64,000 bases of DNA from Myxococcales bacterium. GTDB taxonomy: Bacteria; Myxococcota_A; Polyangia; Polyangiales; Polyangiaceae. Position numbers and translations under genes: made by a program. The DNA is taken from assembly GCA_004193285.1 (NCBI GenBank), contig SECP01000007.1:62001-126000 (forward strand). Direction: 5' to 3'. The notes beneath the pieces were generated by a model. The model was not told where the DNA came from, ran no database searches, and saw only the letters and a program-made list of their open reading frames with translations. The stretch's first letter is position 1. The number at the start of each line of letters is the position of its first letter. Below are positions 49,006 to 58,444 of this stretch, piece by piece.

Positions 49006-50114
49006 AAGAGCTGCAGCGGCCCCTCCGGCTCTTGTGCGGAAAAGAGCAGCTCGCAGCCGTCCGGAGAGAGTGACGGATCGGTTTGGCGCACGCCCGGCTC
49101 TGCCAAGCCGGTGAGCGCGGTCGCGCTAGCGAGCGGTTGCCCCGCGCTCGAGAGCGCGAGCACGTACAGGTGACTGACGGCCCCTGCCGGCGGCGGGCAG
49201 CCTTCGTCCACGCGGCGAGCGGAGAAGAACAAGGTTTGGCCGTCTGGCGTGAGCCAAGGCGCGAAGTCCAGCTCGCTGGCGAAGCCGCAGCCTTCCGGCA
49301 GTGGTAGGCGCAGCTCGGTGGCTTCACCGCTAGGCGGAAGCGGGGTCGTGACTAGCTGGAGGCGCAGCCCGCCATCGACGTTGCGGGTCCACAGCGCGCG
49401 GCTGCCACCGAGCGCGAGACCATGGGACGAGACCACGGTTTCCGAGTTGAAGGGCGCGGGCAGCTCCTGCTCGGCGCTCAACGTGCCATCCTCCTGCAAG
49501 TGGGCTCCGAACAACCGAGTCCGCAGCGGCTCCGCGCCGATGCGCGCGCGCCGGCTGAAAAAGAAGTCGAGCCCCGCGAGGGGGTCGGGCAGCGGCTGCG
49601 CGGTCGGTAGGCCGCCGCTCTCGAACACGTCCGTCTTCGAGAGCGGCGCGCCCGCGCTTTGACTCGGATTGGGCGTGTACCAGAGGACGCCGCCGAAGAA
49701 ATCGCGCACGTAGACGAGGCCGATGCCGTCTGGTGGCCGCCGCGGGAGGCGCAAGCCTTCTTGACCTATGGTGTCGTTGATGACCTCGAACGGCTCCGCG
49801 GGGCCGTACTCGAGCGAGCTCGGATCGCTCAGCTCCAGGCACGAGACGCACGCGCCGTCGCGGCAGAACTGACCCGCATCGCAGCTGCAGGCGCCGTTTG
49901 CTGCTCCCGCCGCGCCCGCTGCGCCGCCGGCGCTCGCCTCCGCGCTGTCACCGCTGCTGCCTTGACCTGCCTCCGCCCTTTCGCCGCCGTTCGCCTGACC
50001 GGCGCTCGGGGTCGGCTCGGATTGGAAAGCGTCGCCGGTGCACGACTGGCTCACCAGCAACGCCGTGACGACGGGCAAAGCGAGCCAGGAGCCGGAGCGC
50101 ACCTTCCAGGGCAT
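48984..50114 (-). CDS. beta-propeller (PD40-like) lipoprotein
   Basis: 376 residues. The signal ends VSQSC, followed by a Gly/Ala/Ser linker (25-75) and a small Cys knot (CSCDAGQFCRDGACVSC). The rest is a series of WD40-like/PD40 blades, for instance LDFAPWLTPDGQTLFFSARR and TDPSLSPDGCELLFSAQEPE near the C-terminus, the TolB-type repeat. Such proteins in myxobacteria are surface lipoproteins of unknown ligand. It reads in the same direction as the DUF4215 gene, which ends 83 bp upstream of its start. Confidence 0.82.
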   Translation of the reverse strand: MPWKVRSGSWLALPVVTALLVSQSCTGDAFQSEPTPSAGQANGGERAEAGQGSSGDSAEASAGGAAGAAGAANGACSCDAGQFCRDGACVSCLELSDPSSLEYGPAEPFEVINDTIGQEGLRLPRRPPDGIGLVYVRDFFGGVLWYTPNPSQSAGAPLSKTDVFESGGLPTAQPLPDPLAGLDFFFSRRARIGAEPLRTRLFGAHLQEDGTLSAEQELPAPFNSETVVSSHGLALGGSRALWTRNVDGGLRLQLVTTPLPPSGEATELRLPLPEGCGFASELDFAPWLTPDGQTLFFSARRVDEGCPPPAGAVSHLYVLALSSAGQPLASATALTGLAEPGVRQTDPSLSPDGCELLFSAQEPEGPLQLFHAPRVR

Positions 50115-50196
50115 GCGGGCAGGTTAGGCCCACGCGCGACCAGACGCTAGCCTCGCTACCCGAGGCCTTCTCCGCCGCGCGCGAGGTGAGGGGTCG

Positions 50197-53100
50197 TCAT
50201 TGTACGACGGGGCGGCGCTTGCAGCTCGGCAAGCAGCTCAAGCTGCCGGTCGGGCCGTCGTCGCACTCTTCACCTGCGTCGACGTTCTTGTCACCGCAGC
50301 GTGGCGCAAAGGTGCAGTCGCGGTTGCAAGTGCCGTAGTCCCCCGTGTTTTTCTTGGCACCCAGGTCGCACTGCTCCGACCCGTTGCGCTCGCCGTCCCC
50401 GCAGTAGGGGGCGGGGGTGCAGTCGTAGCCGCAGCCGCCGGGTTTGCTCGAGTAGTTGACGTTCTGCGCGCCGTCGTCGCAGAGCTCTTTGTCGTCGAGC
50501 TCGCCATCGCCGCAGTACGGGCCGTACTTGCACTCGCTCGTGCAGCCCTCGTAAGCGTCGTCGTCGTTCGCGGTACCTTCGTCGCAGTCTTCGTGGGCGG
50601 ACTGGACCTTCTTGTCACCGCAGAAGGGCGGCGGCTTGCAGCCGAGGCCGCACTCCGCTTGCGGAGTCGTCGGGTCGTCGTAGTCGTCCTCGTTGAAGCC
50701 GTTGTCGCAGGCCTCGCCTTGAGAGGCTTGGGTTACGCCGTCGCCGCAGCGGGGGCCGAGCGTGCACGCGAGGGTGCAGCCGTCGTAAGTGCTGCTGTTG
50801 TTGCTAGCGCCCTCGTCGCACTCTTCCTCGGGATCGGTTTCCCCGTCGCCGCAGCGGGGGCCCCAGGTGCACATCGTGGAGCAGCCGCCGTACTCGGGTG
50901 GAGTCGTGGCGAACTGCCCGTAATCACACTCCTCCGGCGACTTCGTCTCGCCGTCACCGCAGTAAGGCACGACGGTGCAGCTCGTCGAGCAGTGAGAGTT
51001 GATGGCGCCGTTCATCGCGCCGTCGTCGCAGCTCTCCGACTCGTCGTTGATGATGCCGTCGCCGCAGCGACGACCCGGCTTGCAGTCGTAGCCGCAGGAG
51101 CTCGAGCCGTAGGTTTTGCCGTTGTTGCCGCCGAGGTCGCACAACTCGCCCTCGCTCGTCTGCGGCACGCCGTCGCCGCAGTAGCCGCCGAGCTTGCAGT
51201 TGGTTTTGCACTCGCTCGGGCCATAGGCCGCGTCGTTGTTCTGGCCGCCCTTGTCGCACTGCTCGCCCTGCCCGGCTTGGAGCGCGCCGTCACCGCAAGA
51301 GGCGGGCAGCTTGCAGCCCGGCGCGCAGAGGTTGGTGCCGGAGGTAGACGTCTTGTAAAGGTCCGTGTTCGTGCCGTTGTCGCACGCTTCGCCCGGCAGC
51401 TGCCGTACGCCGTCACCGCAGAAGGCGCGCGCAGTGCAACTGGTGTTGCAAGCGCCTGACGCGGTACTGGAGTTGTTCGCGCCGTCGTCGCAGAACTCGT
51501 TGCCGACGATCACGCCGTCGCCGCAGATGGGCTCGCAGAAGCTGCGGGGCGCCAAGAAGCCGGCCAAGGTCAGCCGGAAGTTGGACTCGCTGGTGTGGCG
51601 CTCGGCTTGGAAGAAGGCAATCTCGTAGACGCCGCCTTTGACCAGCCCGAAGCGCTGATCGTCGTTGCTGCTGACCTCGTTCGCCTCGAGCGTGCAGGCC
51701 CCCGGCTCGGCGCCGCCGTTGGCGGTGCAGTTGCTGTCGGTGGCGCCGGCGCCGCCGTCGTCCCCCAGCACGACGCGGCCCCATTGGGCGCCGTGGACGC
51801 CGCCGATGTCCACCGCGTGCCGACCGTTGATGAACACCCACACGTCGTCGTCACCTCGGAAGGTGAGCGTTTCGCCGCCCTTGTACTGGAAGAAGTAGCG
51901 GAGCTCGGTCGTGAAGTGGAAGTTCTTGGTGTTGCCGTCGTTCCCGAAGCCCTTGCCCGTCAGGGGCCAGAACGCGCTGTTGTCGTACTGGTACGTCTCG
52001 GAGGTGGCGCCGCCGATCTGGTTGAGGACGAGGGTGCCGGCGAGCGGGGACACCTCGATCGTGCCGTGCTGGCCCTGAATGCCACCGGGGTTCGCGTCGC
52101 GGTACCAGAGCGAGTACGTGTCCTTGTTCGTGATGTCGGCGTCGCCGGCGTTGAGGTGGAACGCCGGTTTGCCTTGGGCGTCCAGGTAACCGCAGCTGCC
52201 TGCGGCGCACGCCGCGCCCGCGGCGGCGGTGCACTGGGTGCTGCCTCGCTTACAGACCGCTCCGGGGATGCCCTGCGCGGACTCGATGTTCCACTCGAAG
52301 TCGGGGTGCCCGCCGGGATCGGCCTGGCGCCGCTTGAAATCCCGGTACTGCACCTGCATCTCGATGGAAGAGGGCAGGGTGAGCTTGCTCGTGCATTTCC
52401 ACCCGCTCGGGATCTTGCACGTGGCGTCGCAGCCGTCCGCGTCGTCCGTGTTGCCGTCGTCGCACTCTTCCGCGCCGGTCTTCAGCCCGTCGCCGCAGAA
52501 GACGTTCACGGTCGGGGCGGGACCGACGGTCACCGTCGGCTCCGGCTGGCAAGTGGGGCCGCAGCCATCGGCCGCGACTTTGTTGCCGTCGTCGCAGCCT
52601 TCGCCCACGTCCACGGACTTGTCGCCGCAGACGGCGGCGACGCACTTTTGACCGGCGGTGGTGCACTTGAAGCCGGGCTCCACCTTGCAGCCGGCGTTGC
52701 AGCCGTCGCCGCTGACCGTGTTCGCGTCATCGCACTGCTCCAGGCCGAGCTTGATGCCGTCCCCGCACTTCGTGATGCACGGCGCGCCGGGGGCAGGACA
52801 CGCCCAGCCAGGGGTGATCTTGCAGGCGTTACAGCCGTCCGCCCCGTTGGCGTTGCCGTCGTCGCACGACTCGCCGGGCTCGGCGGCGCCGTTGCCGCAC
52901 ACCGGCTTGACGCATTGGGAAGGGCCAAGGCCGACGCAGGTGTAACCACTTTCCACCGCGCACGCGGCGCTGCAGCCGTCACCGTTGACCGGGTTCTTGT
53001 CGTCGCAAGCTTCACCCGGGTTGACGATACCGTCCCCGCACTTCGGGTTCGCGAAACAGTAGTTGGCCTGCGGACAGGTGTAGCCAGGCTGGACCTTGCA

Positions 53101-54252
53101 CGCCTTGCAGGCGACCCCGTCGGAAGGGTCGCACGTCTCCGTGCCTTCGATCACGCTGTCCCCGCACGTGGCGGGCGTCACGACGACGCTCACCGACGTG
53201 CAGCCTGCGTTGCAACCGGTGGCGGCGCTCGGCGGGTCGCACACCTCGTGGCCCACGGCTTTGTAAACGCCGCCCACGAGCTGGAAAATGGGCTCCAGCA
53301 CGCCGTTACTGCACTTCGTGGTCGGCGCGCACTGACTGGGGCTCTTGTCGTCACACGCGAAGAACGGCTCCACCTTGCAAGCCGACGAGCAGCCGTCGCC
53401 GCCGATGGCGTTGCCGTCGTCGCAGGACTCGGTCTTGACCCGGAGCCCGTCCCCGCACTGCGGCTTGCAGCCCAGGGCGTTGCAATGCCAGCCGGTCTCT
53501 ACGGCCGCGCAGTCCGCCGAGCAGCCGTCACCAGCGGTGACGTTGCCGTCGTCGCAAGCTTCGTTGGGCGTGCGGACTTTGTCACCGCACACCTGCTTCA
53601 CGCATGCTTGCCCCGGGAACTGACAGTAGTAGCCAGGTTCGATCTGACATAGCTCACTGCAGCCTCCGCTCGGAGGCGCGTCGCCCTCGTCGCACTGCTC
53701 GCCTCGCTCGCGCTGGCCGTTGCCGCAGACGGAGAGCTTCACGCACTCCTTCCCGGGCCGGACGCAAACCCAGCCGGACTCCACCGCCCCGCAATCCGCC
53801 GCGCAGCCGTCGTCGTCTTCCGTGTTGCCGTCGTCGCACTCCTCGCGACCCTCCAGCACGCCGTTGCCGCAGATGACGACCTTCTCGCACGGCTCGCCAA
53901 CGGTGGAGCAGTCGTAGTCCGAATCCACCTCCTGGCAATCGGCGGAGCAGCCGTCGTCGTCTTCCGTATTGCCGTCGTCGCAAAACTCGCCGGGCTCGAG
54001 CTCCTGGTTGCCGCACACGTACGTTCCGCTCGGGGTCGCTCCGGCGCCGGCTTCTCCGGGGGAGTCGCCCTCGCCGCCTATTCCGATCATCAAGCTGCCG
54101 CCGCTGCCGCTAGTGCCGGTCCCACCGGTGGCGCTGCCGCCGTTCGTGCCCTCATCGGGGTTGGACACGGTCGGGTTACCGCCGCAGCCCGTCTGGAGAG
54201 CGAGCCACACGCCGCAAACGCCCAGCACACGCAAAGGAGAAGACCAGCTCAT
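50197..54252 (-). CDS. giant DUF4215 cysteine-rich repeat protein with fibro-slime domain
   Basis: 1351 residues. The ATG at 54252 begins a signal ending LQTGC; the frame runs on 5' without a signal. After a Gly/Ser linker come 24 units of the DUF4215 type, CGDGxxxxGEECDDGN...DGCxxxC: 12 before and 12 after a central domain. That central part (about 650-880) holds the fibro-slime signature DDDVWVFINGRHAVDIGGVH and FFQAERHTSESNFRLTL, and a Cys-poor stretch before it. DUF4215 units each bind calcium or fold by disulphides. It should be a rod-like secreted or surface adhesion/matrix protein. It diverges from the kinase gene at 54681. Confidence 0.93.
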   Translation of the reverse strand: MSWSSPLRVLGVCGVWLALQTGCGGNPTVSNPDEGTNGGSATGGTGTSGSGGSLMIGIGGEGDSPGEAGAGATPSGTYVCGNQELEPGEFCDDGNTEDDDGCSADCQEVDSDYDCSTVGEPCEKVVICGNGVLEGREECDDGNTEDDDGCAADCGAVESGWVCVRPGKECVKLSVCGNGQRERGEQCDEGDAPPSGGCSELCQIEPGYYCQFPGQACVKQVCGDKVRTPNEACDDGNVTAGDGCSADCAAVETGWHCNALGCKPQCGDGLRVKTESCDDGNAIGGDGCSSACKVEPFFACDDKSPSQCAPTTKCSNGVLEPIFQLVGGVYKAVGHEVCDPPSAATGCNAGCTSVSVVVTPATCGDSVIEGTETCDPSDGVACKACKVQPGYTCPQANYCFANPKCGDGIVNPGEACDDKNPVNGDGCSAACAVESGYTCVGLGPSQCVKPVCGNGAAEPGESCDDGNANGADGCNACKITPGWACPAPGAPCITKCGDGIKLGLEQCDDANTVSGDGCNAGCKVEPGFKCTTAGQKCVAAVCGDKSVDVGEGCDDGNKVAADGCGPTCQPEPTVTVGPAPTVNVFCGDGLKTGAEECDDGNTDDADGCDATCKIPSGWKCTSKLTLPSSIEMQVQYRDFKRRQADPGGHPDFEWNIESAQGIPGAVCKRGSTQCTAAAGAACAAGSCGYLDAQGKPAFHLNAGDADITNKDTYSLWYRDANPGGIQGQHGTIEVSPLAGTLVLNQIGGATSETYQYDNSAFWPLTGKGFGNDGNTKNFHFTTELRYFFQYKGGETLTFRGDDDVWVFINGRHAVDIGGVHGAQWGRVVLGDDGGAGATDSNCTANGGAEPGACTLEANEVSSNDDQRFGLVKGGVYEIAFFQAERHTSESNFRLTLAGFLAPRSFCEPICGDGVIVGNEFCDDGANNSSTASGACNTSCTARAFCGDGVRQLPGEACDNGTNTDLYKTSTSGTNLCAPGCKLPASCGDGALQAGQGEQCDKGGQNNDAAYGPSECKTNCKLGGYCGDGVPQTSEGELCDLGGNNGKTYGSSSCGYDCKPGRRCGDGIINDESESCDDGAMNGAINSHCSTSCTVVPYCGDGETKSPEECDYGQFATTPPEYGGCSTMCTWGPRCGDGETDPEEECDEGASNNSSTYDGCTLACTLGPRCGDGVTQASQGEACDNGFNEDDYDDPTTPQAECGLGCKPPPFCGDKKVQSAHEDCDEGTANDDDAYEGCTSECKYGPYCGDGELDDKELCDDGAQNVNYSSKPGGCGYDCTPAPYCGDGERNGSEQCDLGAKKNTGDYGTCNRDCTFAPRCGDKNVDAGEECDDGPTGSLSCLPSCKRRPVVQ

Positions 54253-54680
54253 GGCGCGATCCCGTAGCGAAGAACAGCGGCGCGAAGCTGCGCCGATGTC
54301 GAGGCACAAGCTCGACAACATGACACGGGTATCGCAAGGGCGCCGCGGACCACAATCGAAATCTGGGCCGCGAGCGCGCTTCACGAACACCTTGTCGCTC
54401 GCTGCCGCACATGAGCCTCGTGTGGTCCTCACACGGCGCGCCGCGCCCCGTGGTATTGGGCTTGGGCCTTGGTCCTCCGCTCGACTCGCCGTCGTCTCTT
54501 GCTCCGGTCCCTTCGGTCCGTTGCCCGCGCTCGCACTCGCACTCGCACTCGCGGCGGAGCGCGCGCCGGGCAGTCGATCGCGCTTCCGGTGGTGCTGGAA
54601 TTCGGGGACGCGTGCAAACTGCGAGCCCCCCTGTTGATCCGCCGAGCAGGGCCGTTCGTAGCAGACAGGGACACCTCGTC
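54253..54680. other. divergent intergenic region
   Basis: 428 bp between the DUF4215 gene and the kinase gene. Open frames cross it on both strands, but they are low-complexity (for instance a His/Ser-rich run encoded by GCACTCGCACTCGCACTC near 54530-54555) and have no start signals. Promoters for both flanking genes should be here; not resolved by eye. Confidence 0.5.
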
Positions 54681-56117
54681 GTGACTGACCCGAACCCCGA
54701 AAATCCCGCCCGCCTCTCCGCCACCACGGTGGCGCCGGGGGACGTGCTGGGCGGCAAATACCGCATCGACGGCGAGCTCGGTGCGGGCGGCATGGGCGTC
54801 GTGCTGAGCGCGACCCATCTCGAGCTCGACGCGCCCGTAGCCATCAAGGTCATGCGGGACGAGCTGGCGCGCAACGAAGAGATCGTTGGCCGCATGCTGT
54901 TCGAAGCGCGCGCGGTGGCCAGGCTGAAGAGCTCCCACGTCGTGCGAGTGTTGGACGTGGCGCGGCTCGAGTCGGGCGCGCCGTACATCGTGATGGAGAG
55001 GCTGGAGGGGCGCGACCTAAGCAAGGTACTGATCGAGCGCGGGCCGCTCCCCGTGGACGAGACGGTGGACTACGTCCTGGAGGCTTGCCAGTGCTTGATG
55101 GAGGCGCACGCGCTCGGCATCATCCACCGTGACCTCAAGCCGGAAAACCTTTACCTAGCCGCCACGCGCGAGGGCAACGTCATCAAGGTGCTGGACTTCG
55201 GCATCTCCAAGAACACCGGTATCTCGCCGGGGCTCAGTCCTCGCTCCGTACCCACCTCCGCCGGCTACGTGATTGGCTCTCCGTATTACATGTCGCCCGA
55301 GCAGATGCGCGCGAGTGACGTGGACGCGCGCGCCGACATCTGGTCTTTGGGCGCGATCCTGTACGAGCTCCTGAGCGGGCGCTGCCCCTTCGAGGGTGAG
55401 TCATTGCCGGTGGTGTGCTCGGGCGTGCTCAGCGAAGCGGAGGCCCAGCCGGTTTCGAACCTCGCGCCGCACATTCCGGAGGGCCTGGCGCGGGTGGTGG
55501 CCCGCTGCCTCCGCAAGGACCGCGAAGCGCGCTTTGCGAACGTGACGGACCTGGCCGTCGCGCTGGCTCCCTTCGCGAGCGAGGAAGGGCAGCGAGTCAT
55601 CGATCGACGGACCCGCCCGACGCTGTCCTCGATACAAGAATTGAGCGGCGACCGCCAAACCGCGACGCCCGCGCCGGTGGCTGCTTCGTCCGCGCCAACG
55701 ATGGCTCGCGCATTGCCTGCGAAGAAGCGGCCCTGGGCGTTTGCGGCCGGGCTCGTGGCGGTGCTCGCAGCCGCCGTCATCTGGGGAGCCCTGCGCGAGC
55801 GGAGCTCGAGCGCCAGCGAGGCCGAGCCGCTGCCGGCTGCGACGCCGATGGCGGCCACTCCGGGAGCGAGCGCAACCAGCGCGGCGCTCGGGCCTCAGCT
55901 CGCTTTGCCCCCCGCGGAGGTGCCCAGCGCGCTCCCGTCCGGCAAGCCCCGCGTCGGCAAACGACCTTCCACCCAGGGCGGCGTTGCCAGCGCAGTCGCG
56001 GTGCCCGCCGCGTCGCCGGGCCCCAGCGCCGCTCCCCCTAAAACTGCTAATCCCGCGGCGCCGGCCAAACCTGCCGCGGACGCTTGGGATCCCGATCGCT
56101 TGGGCGGCCGTTACTGA
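54681..56117 (+). CDS. transmembrane Ser/Thr protein kinase
   Basis: 478 residues from the GTG at 54681, just before the kinase fold; longer frames to 54411 are low-complexity. Catalytic residues are complete: glycine loop GELGAGGMGVV (31-41), Lys56 in VAIK, HRDLKPEN with Asp151, DFG at 172-174, SPEQ in place of APE, and DIWSLG. A membrane segment near 356-378 (WAFAAGLVAVLAAAVIWGAL) leads to an Ala/Pro-rich extracytoplasmic tail ending DPDRLGGRY. It phosphorylates cytoplasmic targets in response to an unknown cue. The TPR protein gene starts 12 bp downstream, making a likely kinase-partner operon. Confidence 0.95.
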   Translation: MTDPNPENPARLSATTVAPGDVLGGKYRIDGELGAGGMGVVLSATHLELDAPVAIKVMRDELARNEEIVGRMLFEARAVARLKSSHVVRVLDVARLESGAPYIVMERLEGRDLSKVLIERGPLPVDETVDYVLEACQCLMEAHALGIIHRDLKPENLYLAATREGNVIKVLDFGISKNTGISPGLSPRSVPTSAGYVIGSPYYMSPEQMRASDVDARADIWSLGAILYELLSGRCPFEGESLPVVCSGVLSEAEAQPVSNLAPHIPEGLARVVARCLRKDREARFANVTDLAVALAPFASEEGQRVIDRRTRPTLSSIQELSGDRQTATPAPVAASSAPTMARALPAKKRPWAFAAGLVAVLAAAVIWGALRERSSSASEAEPLPAATPMAATPGASATSAALGPQLALPPAEVPSALPSGKPRVGKRPSTQGGVASAVAVPAASPGPSAAPPKTANPAAPAKPAADAWDPDRLGGRY

Positions 56118-56129
56118 AACCGAAGACGC

Positions 56130-57128
56130 ATGAAGCTCCCGCTGACCGTTTGCTGTCTCGCCGTCGCGCTTTCGACGGCGCCTCGCACCTTCGCGCAAGT
56201 GAACGGGGCCGACCGCGCCTCGGCCGAGGCGCTCTTCAACGAGGGCGTCTCGCTCGTCGGCTCCAAGGACTACGCCGAGGGCTGCCGCAAATTCGAGGCG
56301 AGCCAGGCGCTGGACCCCACGCTCGGCACGGAGCTTCGCCTCGGCGACTGCTACGAGCGGCTCGGCAAGACCGCGAGCGCCTGGGCTACCTTCAAGCATG
56401 CGCAAGGCGTTGCGCGTCTCAAGAACCAGACCGAGCGTGAGGAGCTGGCTCGGCAGCGAGTGGAGTCGCTCGAGCCGAAGCTCGCTTACCTGAGCATCGA
56501 GCTCCAAGGCAGTGCGCCGGAGGGATTGGTCGTGCAGCGCAACGGTAGCCCGGTACCGCTCGCTTCCCTCGGCGTTGCCATACCGGTGGACCCTGGACAG
56601 CAGCAGGTAACGGCAACCGCACCAGGCTACGAACCGTGGCAAGACCAGCTGCAAGTCGCGCCCGGTCCAGCAAAGCTCCGACTTCGGCTCCCCTCGCTGC
56701 GGCGTAGCGCGAGCCCGCCCGCTCGCCGCGATGAGCAGCCCTCTACCATCGCGCCGCCCGAGGGCTCGAGCGCGCAGCGCACCGCCGGGATCGTCACCGG
56801 CGTGGTCGGCCTGACGAGCGTGCTCGTGGCGAGCGGCCTCGGTTTCTACGCGATGCGAGAGGGGGACCGCTCCAAAGAGAGCGCCTTCTGCCCGAACGAT
56901 AGCGGCAATGGCTGCACCCAGGAGGGCGTAGATCTGCGCGATCGAGCGCGCGCCTTCGGGACCGCCTCTACCGTATCTTTCATCGCCGGCGCGGCGCTCG
57001 TGACGGCGGGCGTCGTGCTGTACACGACCGCGCCCAAGGGCTCGGAACGGCCCGCGCAAGCGCGGCTGGAGCTGCGCGCCCACGCCTTACCGGGCGCCGT
57101 CGGCACCGCATTGCGAGGCACCTGGTGA
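56130..57128 (+). CDS. TPR/PEGA-like membrane protein, kinase-associated
   Basis: 332 residues. The signal ends TFAQ. Residues about 25-125 are TPR-like (ALFNEGVSLVGSKDYAEGCRK, LRLGDCYERLGKTASAWATF), followed by a PEGA-like beta domain (LVVQRNGSPVPLA, DPGQQQVTATAPGY). Two hydrophobic segments come later (GIVTGVVGLTSVLVASGLG and VSFIAGAALVTAGVVLY), separated by a loop with a Cys pair. This layout is frequent directly downstream of myxobacterial Ser/Thr kinases, as here. Likely a periplasmic sensor or scaffold for the kinase. Its stop overlaps the next start (GTGA). Confidence 0.82.
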   Translation: MKLPLTVCCLAVALSTAPRTFAQVNGADRASAEALFNEGVSLVGSKDYAEGCRKFEASQALDPTLGTELRLGDCYERLGKTASAWATFKHAQGVARLKNQTEREELARQRVESLEPKLAYLSIELQGSAPEGLVVQRNGSPVPLASLGVAIPVDPGQQQVTATAPGYEPWQDQLQVAPGPAKLRLRLPSLRRSASPPARRDEQPSTIAPPEGSSAQRTAGIVTGVVGLTSVLVASGLGFYAMREGDRSKESAFCPNDSGNGCTQEGVDLRDRARAFGTASTVSFIAGAALVTAGVVLYTTAPKGSERPAQARLELRAHALPGAVGTALRGTW

Positions 57129-57796
57129 AGCGCTTCGCGTCGCTGGTTGCGCTCGTCTCGCTCGTCGCTTGCAACGGTCTCCTGGGGCTCGATGAAGCTC
57201 ATCTGGACCCCACGATCGGATCTAGCAGCGGCGGGAGCAGCGCGGAGGCAGGCGCCGCGGCCGGTGGCGAGCCAGGGGCCGCGCCGGGCACGCCCTGTGA
57301 GCGCTACTGCGAAGCGATCACGGAAGCGTGCACCGGGGACAACGCGCAATACACCGACCTCGAGGCGTGTTTACTGGCTTGCCCCGACTTCCCCGAGGGC
57401 ACCGCGGACGACGACGAGGGGAACACGCTCGGCTGCCGGCTCAACTACGCGCTCAAAGCTCCCAGCGAGCCCATCACTTACTGCACCTGGGCCGGCCCGG
57501 GTGGAGACGGCGCGTGCGGGAGCAACTGCGAGGGGTTTTGTTCGCTCATGGCCGCGACCTGCACCGCGGACTCGACTCGGGAGAGCACGGACTACTTCCA
57601 GAGCACGGAAGAGTGCCTGAGCACCTGCGCGGAGGTCCCGCAGCGGGGCCCGTATTCGGCCACGAACGAAGCCACGACGGGCGGCGCGGACATCTTCGAG
57701 TGCCGGCTGTACCACGTGACGGCCGCCATCTACGCCGACGATGCTGGCGTGCACTGCCCGCACGCCATGGGCCTGCGCCTGTGCGTGGACCCGTGA
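57125..57796 (+). CDS. Cys-rich lipoprotein
   Basis: 223 residues from the GTG overlapping the previous stop. The signal ends LVAC, followed by a Gly/Ser/Ala linker. The body has two copies of a Cys pattern: CERYCEAITEACTGDN...ACLLAC (about 58-87) and CEGFCSLMAATCTADS...ECLSTC (about 135-165), i.e. C-x3-C-x6-C...C-x3-C, plus further Cys. Small lipoproteins of this sort often follow kinase/TPR pairs in myxobacteria. Function unknown. It is the third gene of the operon starting at 54681. Confidence 0.8.
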   Translation: MKRFASLVALVSLVACNGLLGLDEAHLDPTIGSSSGGSSAEAGAAAGGEPGAAPGTPCERYCEAITEACTGDNAQYTDLEACLLACPDFPEGTADDDEGNTLGCRLNYALKAPSEPITYCTWAGPGGDGACGSNCEGFCSLMAATCTADSTRESTDYFQSTEECLSTCAEVPQRGPYSATNEATTGGADIFECRLYHVTAAIYADDAGVHCPHAMGLRLCVDP

Positions 57797-57804
57797 AGCG
57801 CGGC

Positions 57805-58050
57805 TCAAGGCCGTAGCGGGGACAAGCGCTGCGCTGCGTCCTGCACCAGCTGGCGCAGAAACCGAGAGCCAGGGTCCGCGTTGGTGCGCTCGTGCCAAAT
57901 CATGCGCGTCGCGCGCTGGCCGAGTGAAATGGGCGGCTCGCACCAAGCTACCGGGTAGTACCGCGCCTGCGCCTCCGCCAAGCGGCGGGAGAGGGTAGCC
58001 ACGTACCCGCGCTCGACCATCAGCGGCACCACCGAAAAGTTGATCAGCCA
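57805..58050 (-). pseudogene. LysR-type regulator, C-terminal remnant
   Basis: About 81 codons that match the end of a LysR effector domain: PLMVERGYVATLSRRLAEA, then WCEPP, the IWHERTNADPGSRFLRQLV signature, and a stop. The helix-turn-helix and the first two thirds (about 220 residues) are missing. The frame continues 5' to 58485 but that part is unlike LysR and runs antisense to the VOC remnant. The break lies near 58050, beside the break of the VOC remnant. Not expected to work. Confidence 0.7.
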
Positions 58051-58074
58051 GCGCGAGCCGCAGCCGCGCGAGCG

Positions 58075-58356
58075 CGTTGGAGACCGGCGCTCCTCGTCCT
58101 GACCGACGAGGCGGGGTTCGTGCTGGTGCTCCAGCGCGCCCAGACCAGCGAGCGTTATCCCGAAGGTTTTCATCTCGGCTTTTTGCTGGACGACGCGGCG
58201 GCGGTGCACGCGCTCCAGGCGCGGGCGCGGGCAGACGGCGCGCCCGTGAGCGACGTGATCGTCAATGGGCGTGGAACCATGATTTACCTGAGCGCCCCCG
58301 AGGGGTACTACGTGGAGGTCAGCTGCCAAAATCACCGCTTTTCCCCGTTGGGCTAG
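58075..58356 (+). pseudogene. VOC/glyoxalase-family protein, C-terminal remnant
   Basis: About 93 codons matching the second part of a VOC domain: RPALLVLTDEAGFVLVLQ, GFHLGFLLDD, and the closing GTMIYLSAPEGYYVEV with the metal-site-type Glu. The first 30 or so residues, including the first metal ligand strand, are absent, and no start codon fits the family N-terminus (the ATG-like start at 58120 is too late). It begins abruptly next to the LysR remnant on the other strand. Confidence 0.65.
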
Positions 58357-58444
58357 GAGGCGTGGGGAGGACCTGCTACCGAAGAAGAGGTCCGCAGCGG
58401 CGAGCGGTGATCCGCTTTTGGCTCCCGTTGCCACTAGAGAGCGC

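Noticed and set aside
50200..53652. Very long open frames on the plus strand opposite the DUF4215 gene
   Set aside because: They are Val/Ala/Arg-rich with no signal or domain, and arise from the GC-rich Cys/Asp/Gly codon pattern on the other strand, which carries the clear repeat protein.
50197..54252. Regular short repeats that might be taken for a CRISPR array
   Set aside because: The repeated unit is a protein motif (CGDG...CDDG) with variable DNA sequence and no spacers.
54411..54680. Kinase gene starting at the upstream ATG 54411
   Set aside because: The extra 90 residues are low-complexity Ser/His/Arg/Pro with no conservation signal; the GTG at 54681 places the start just before the kinase fold.
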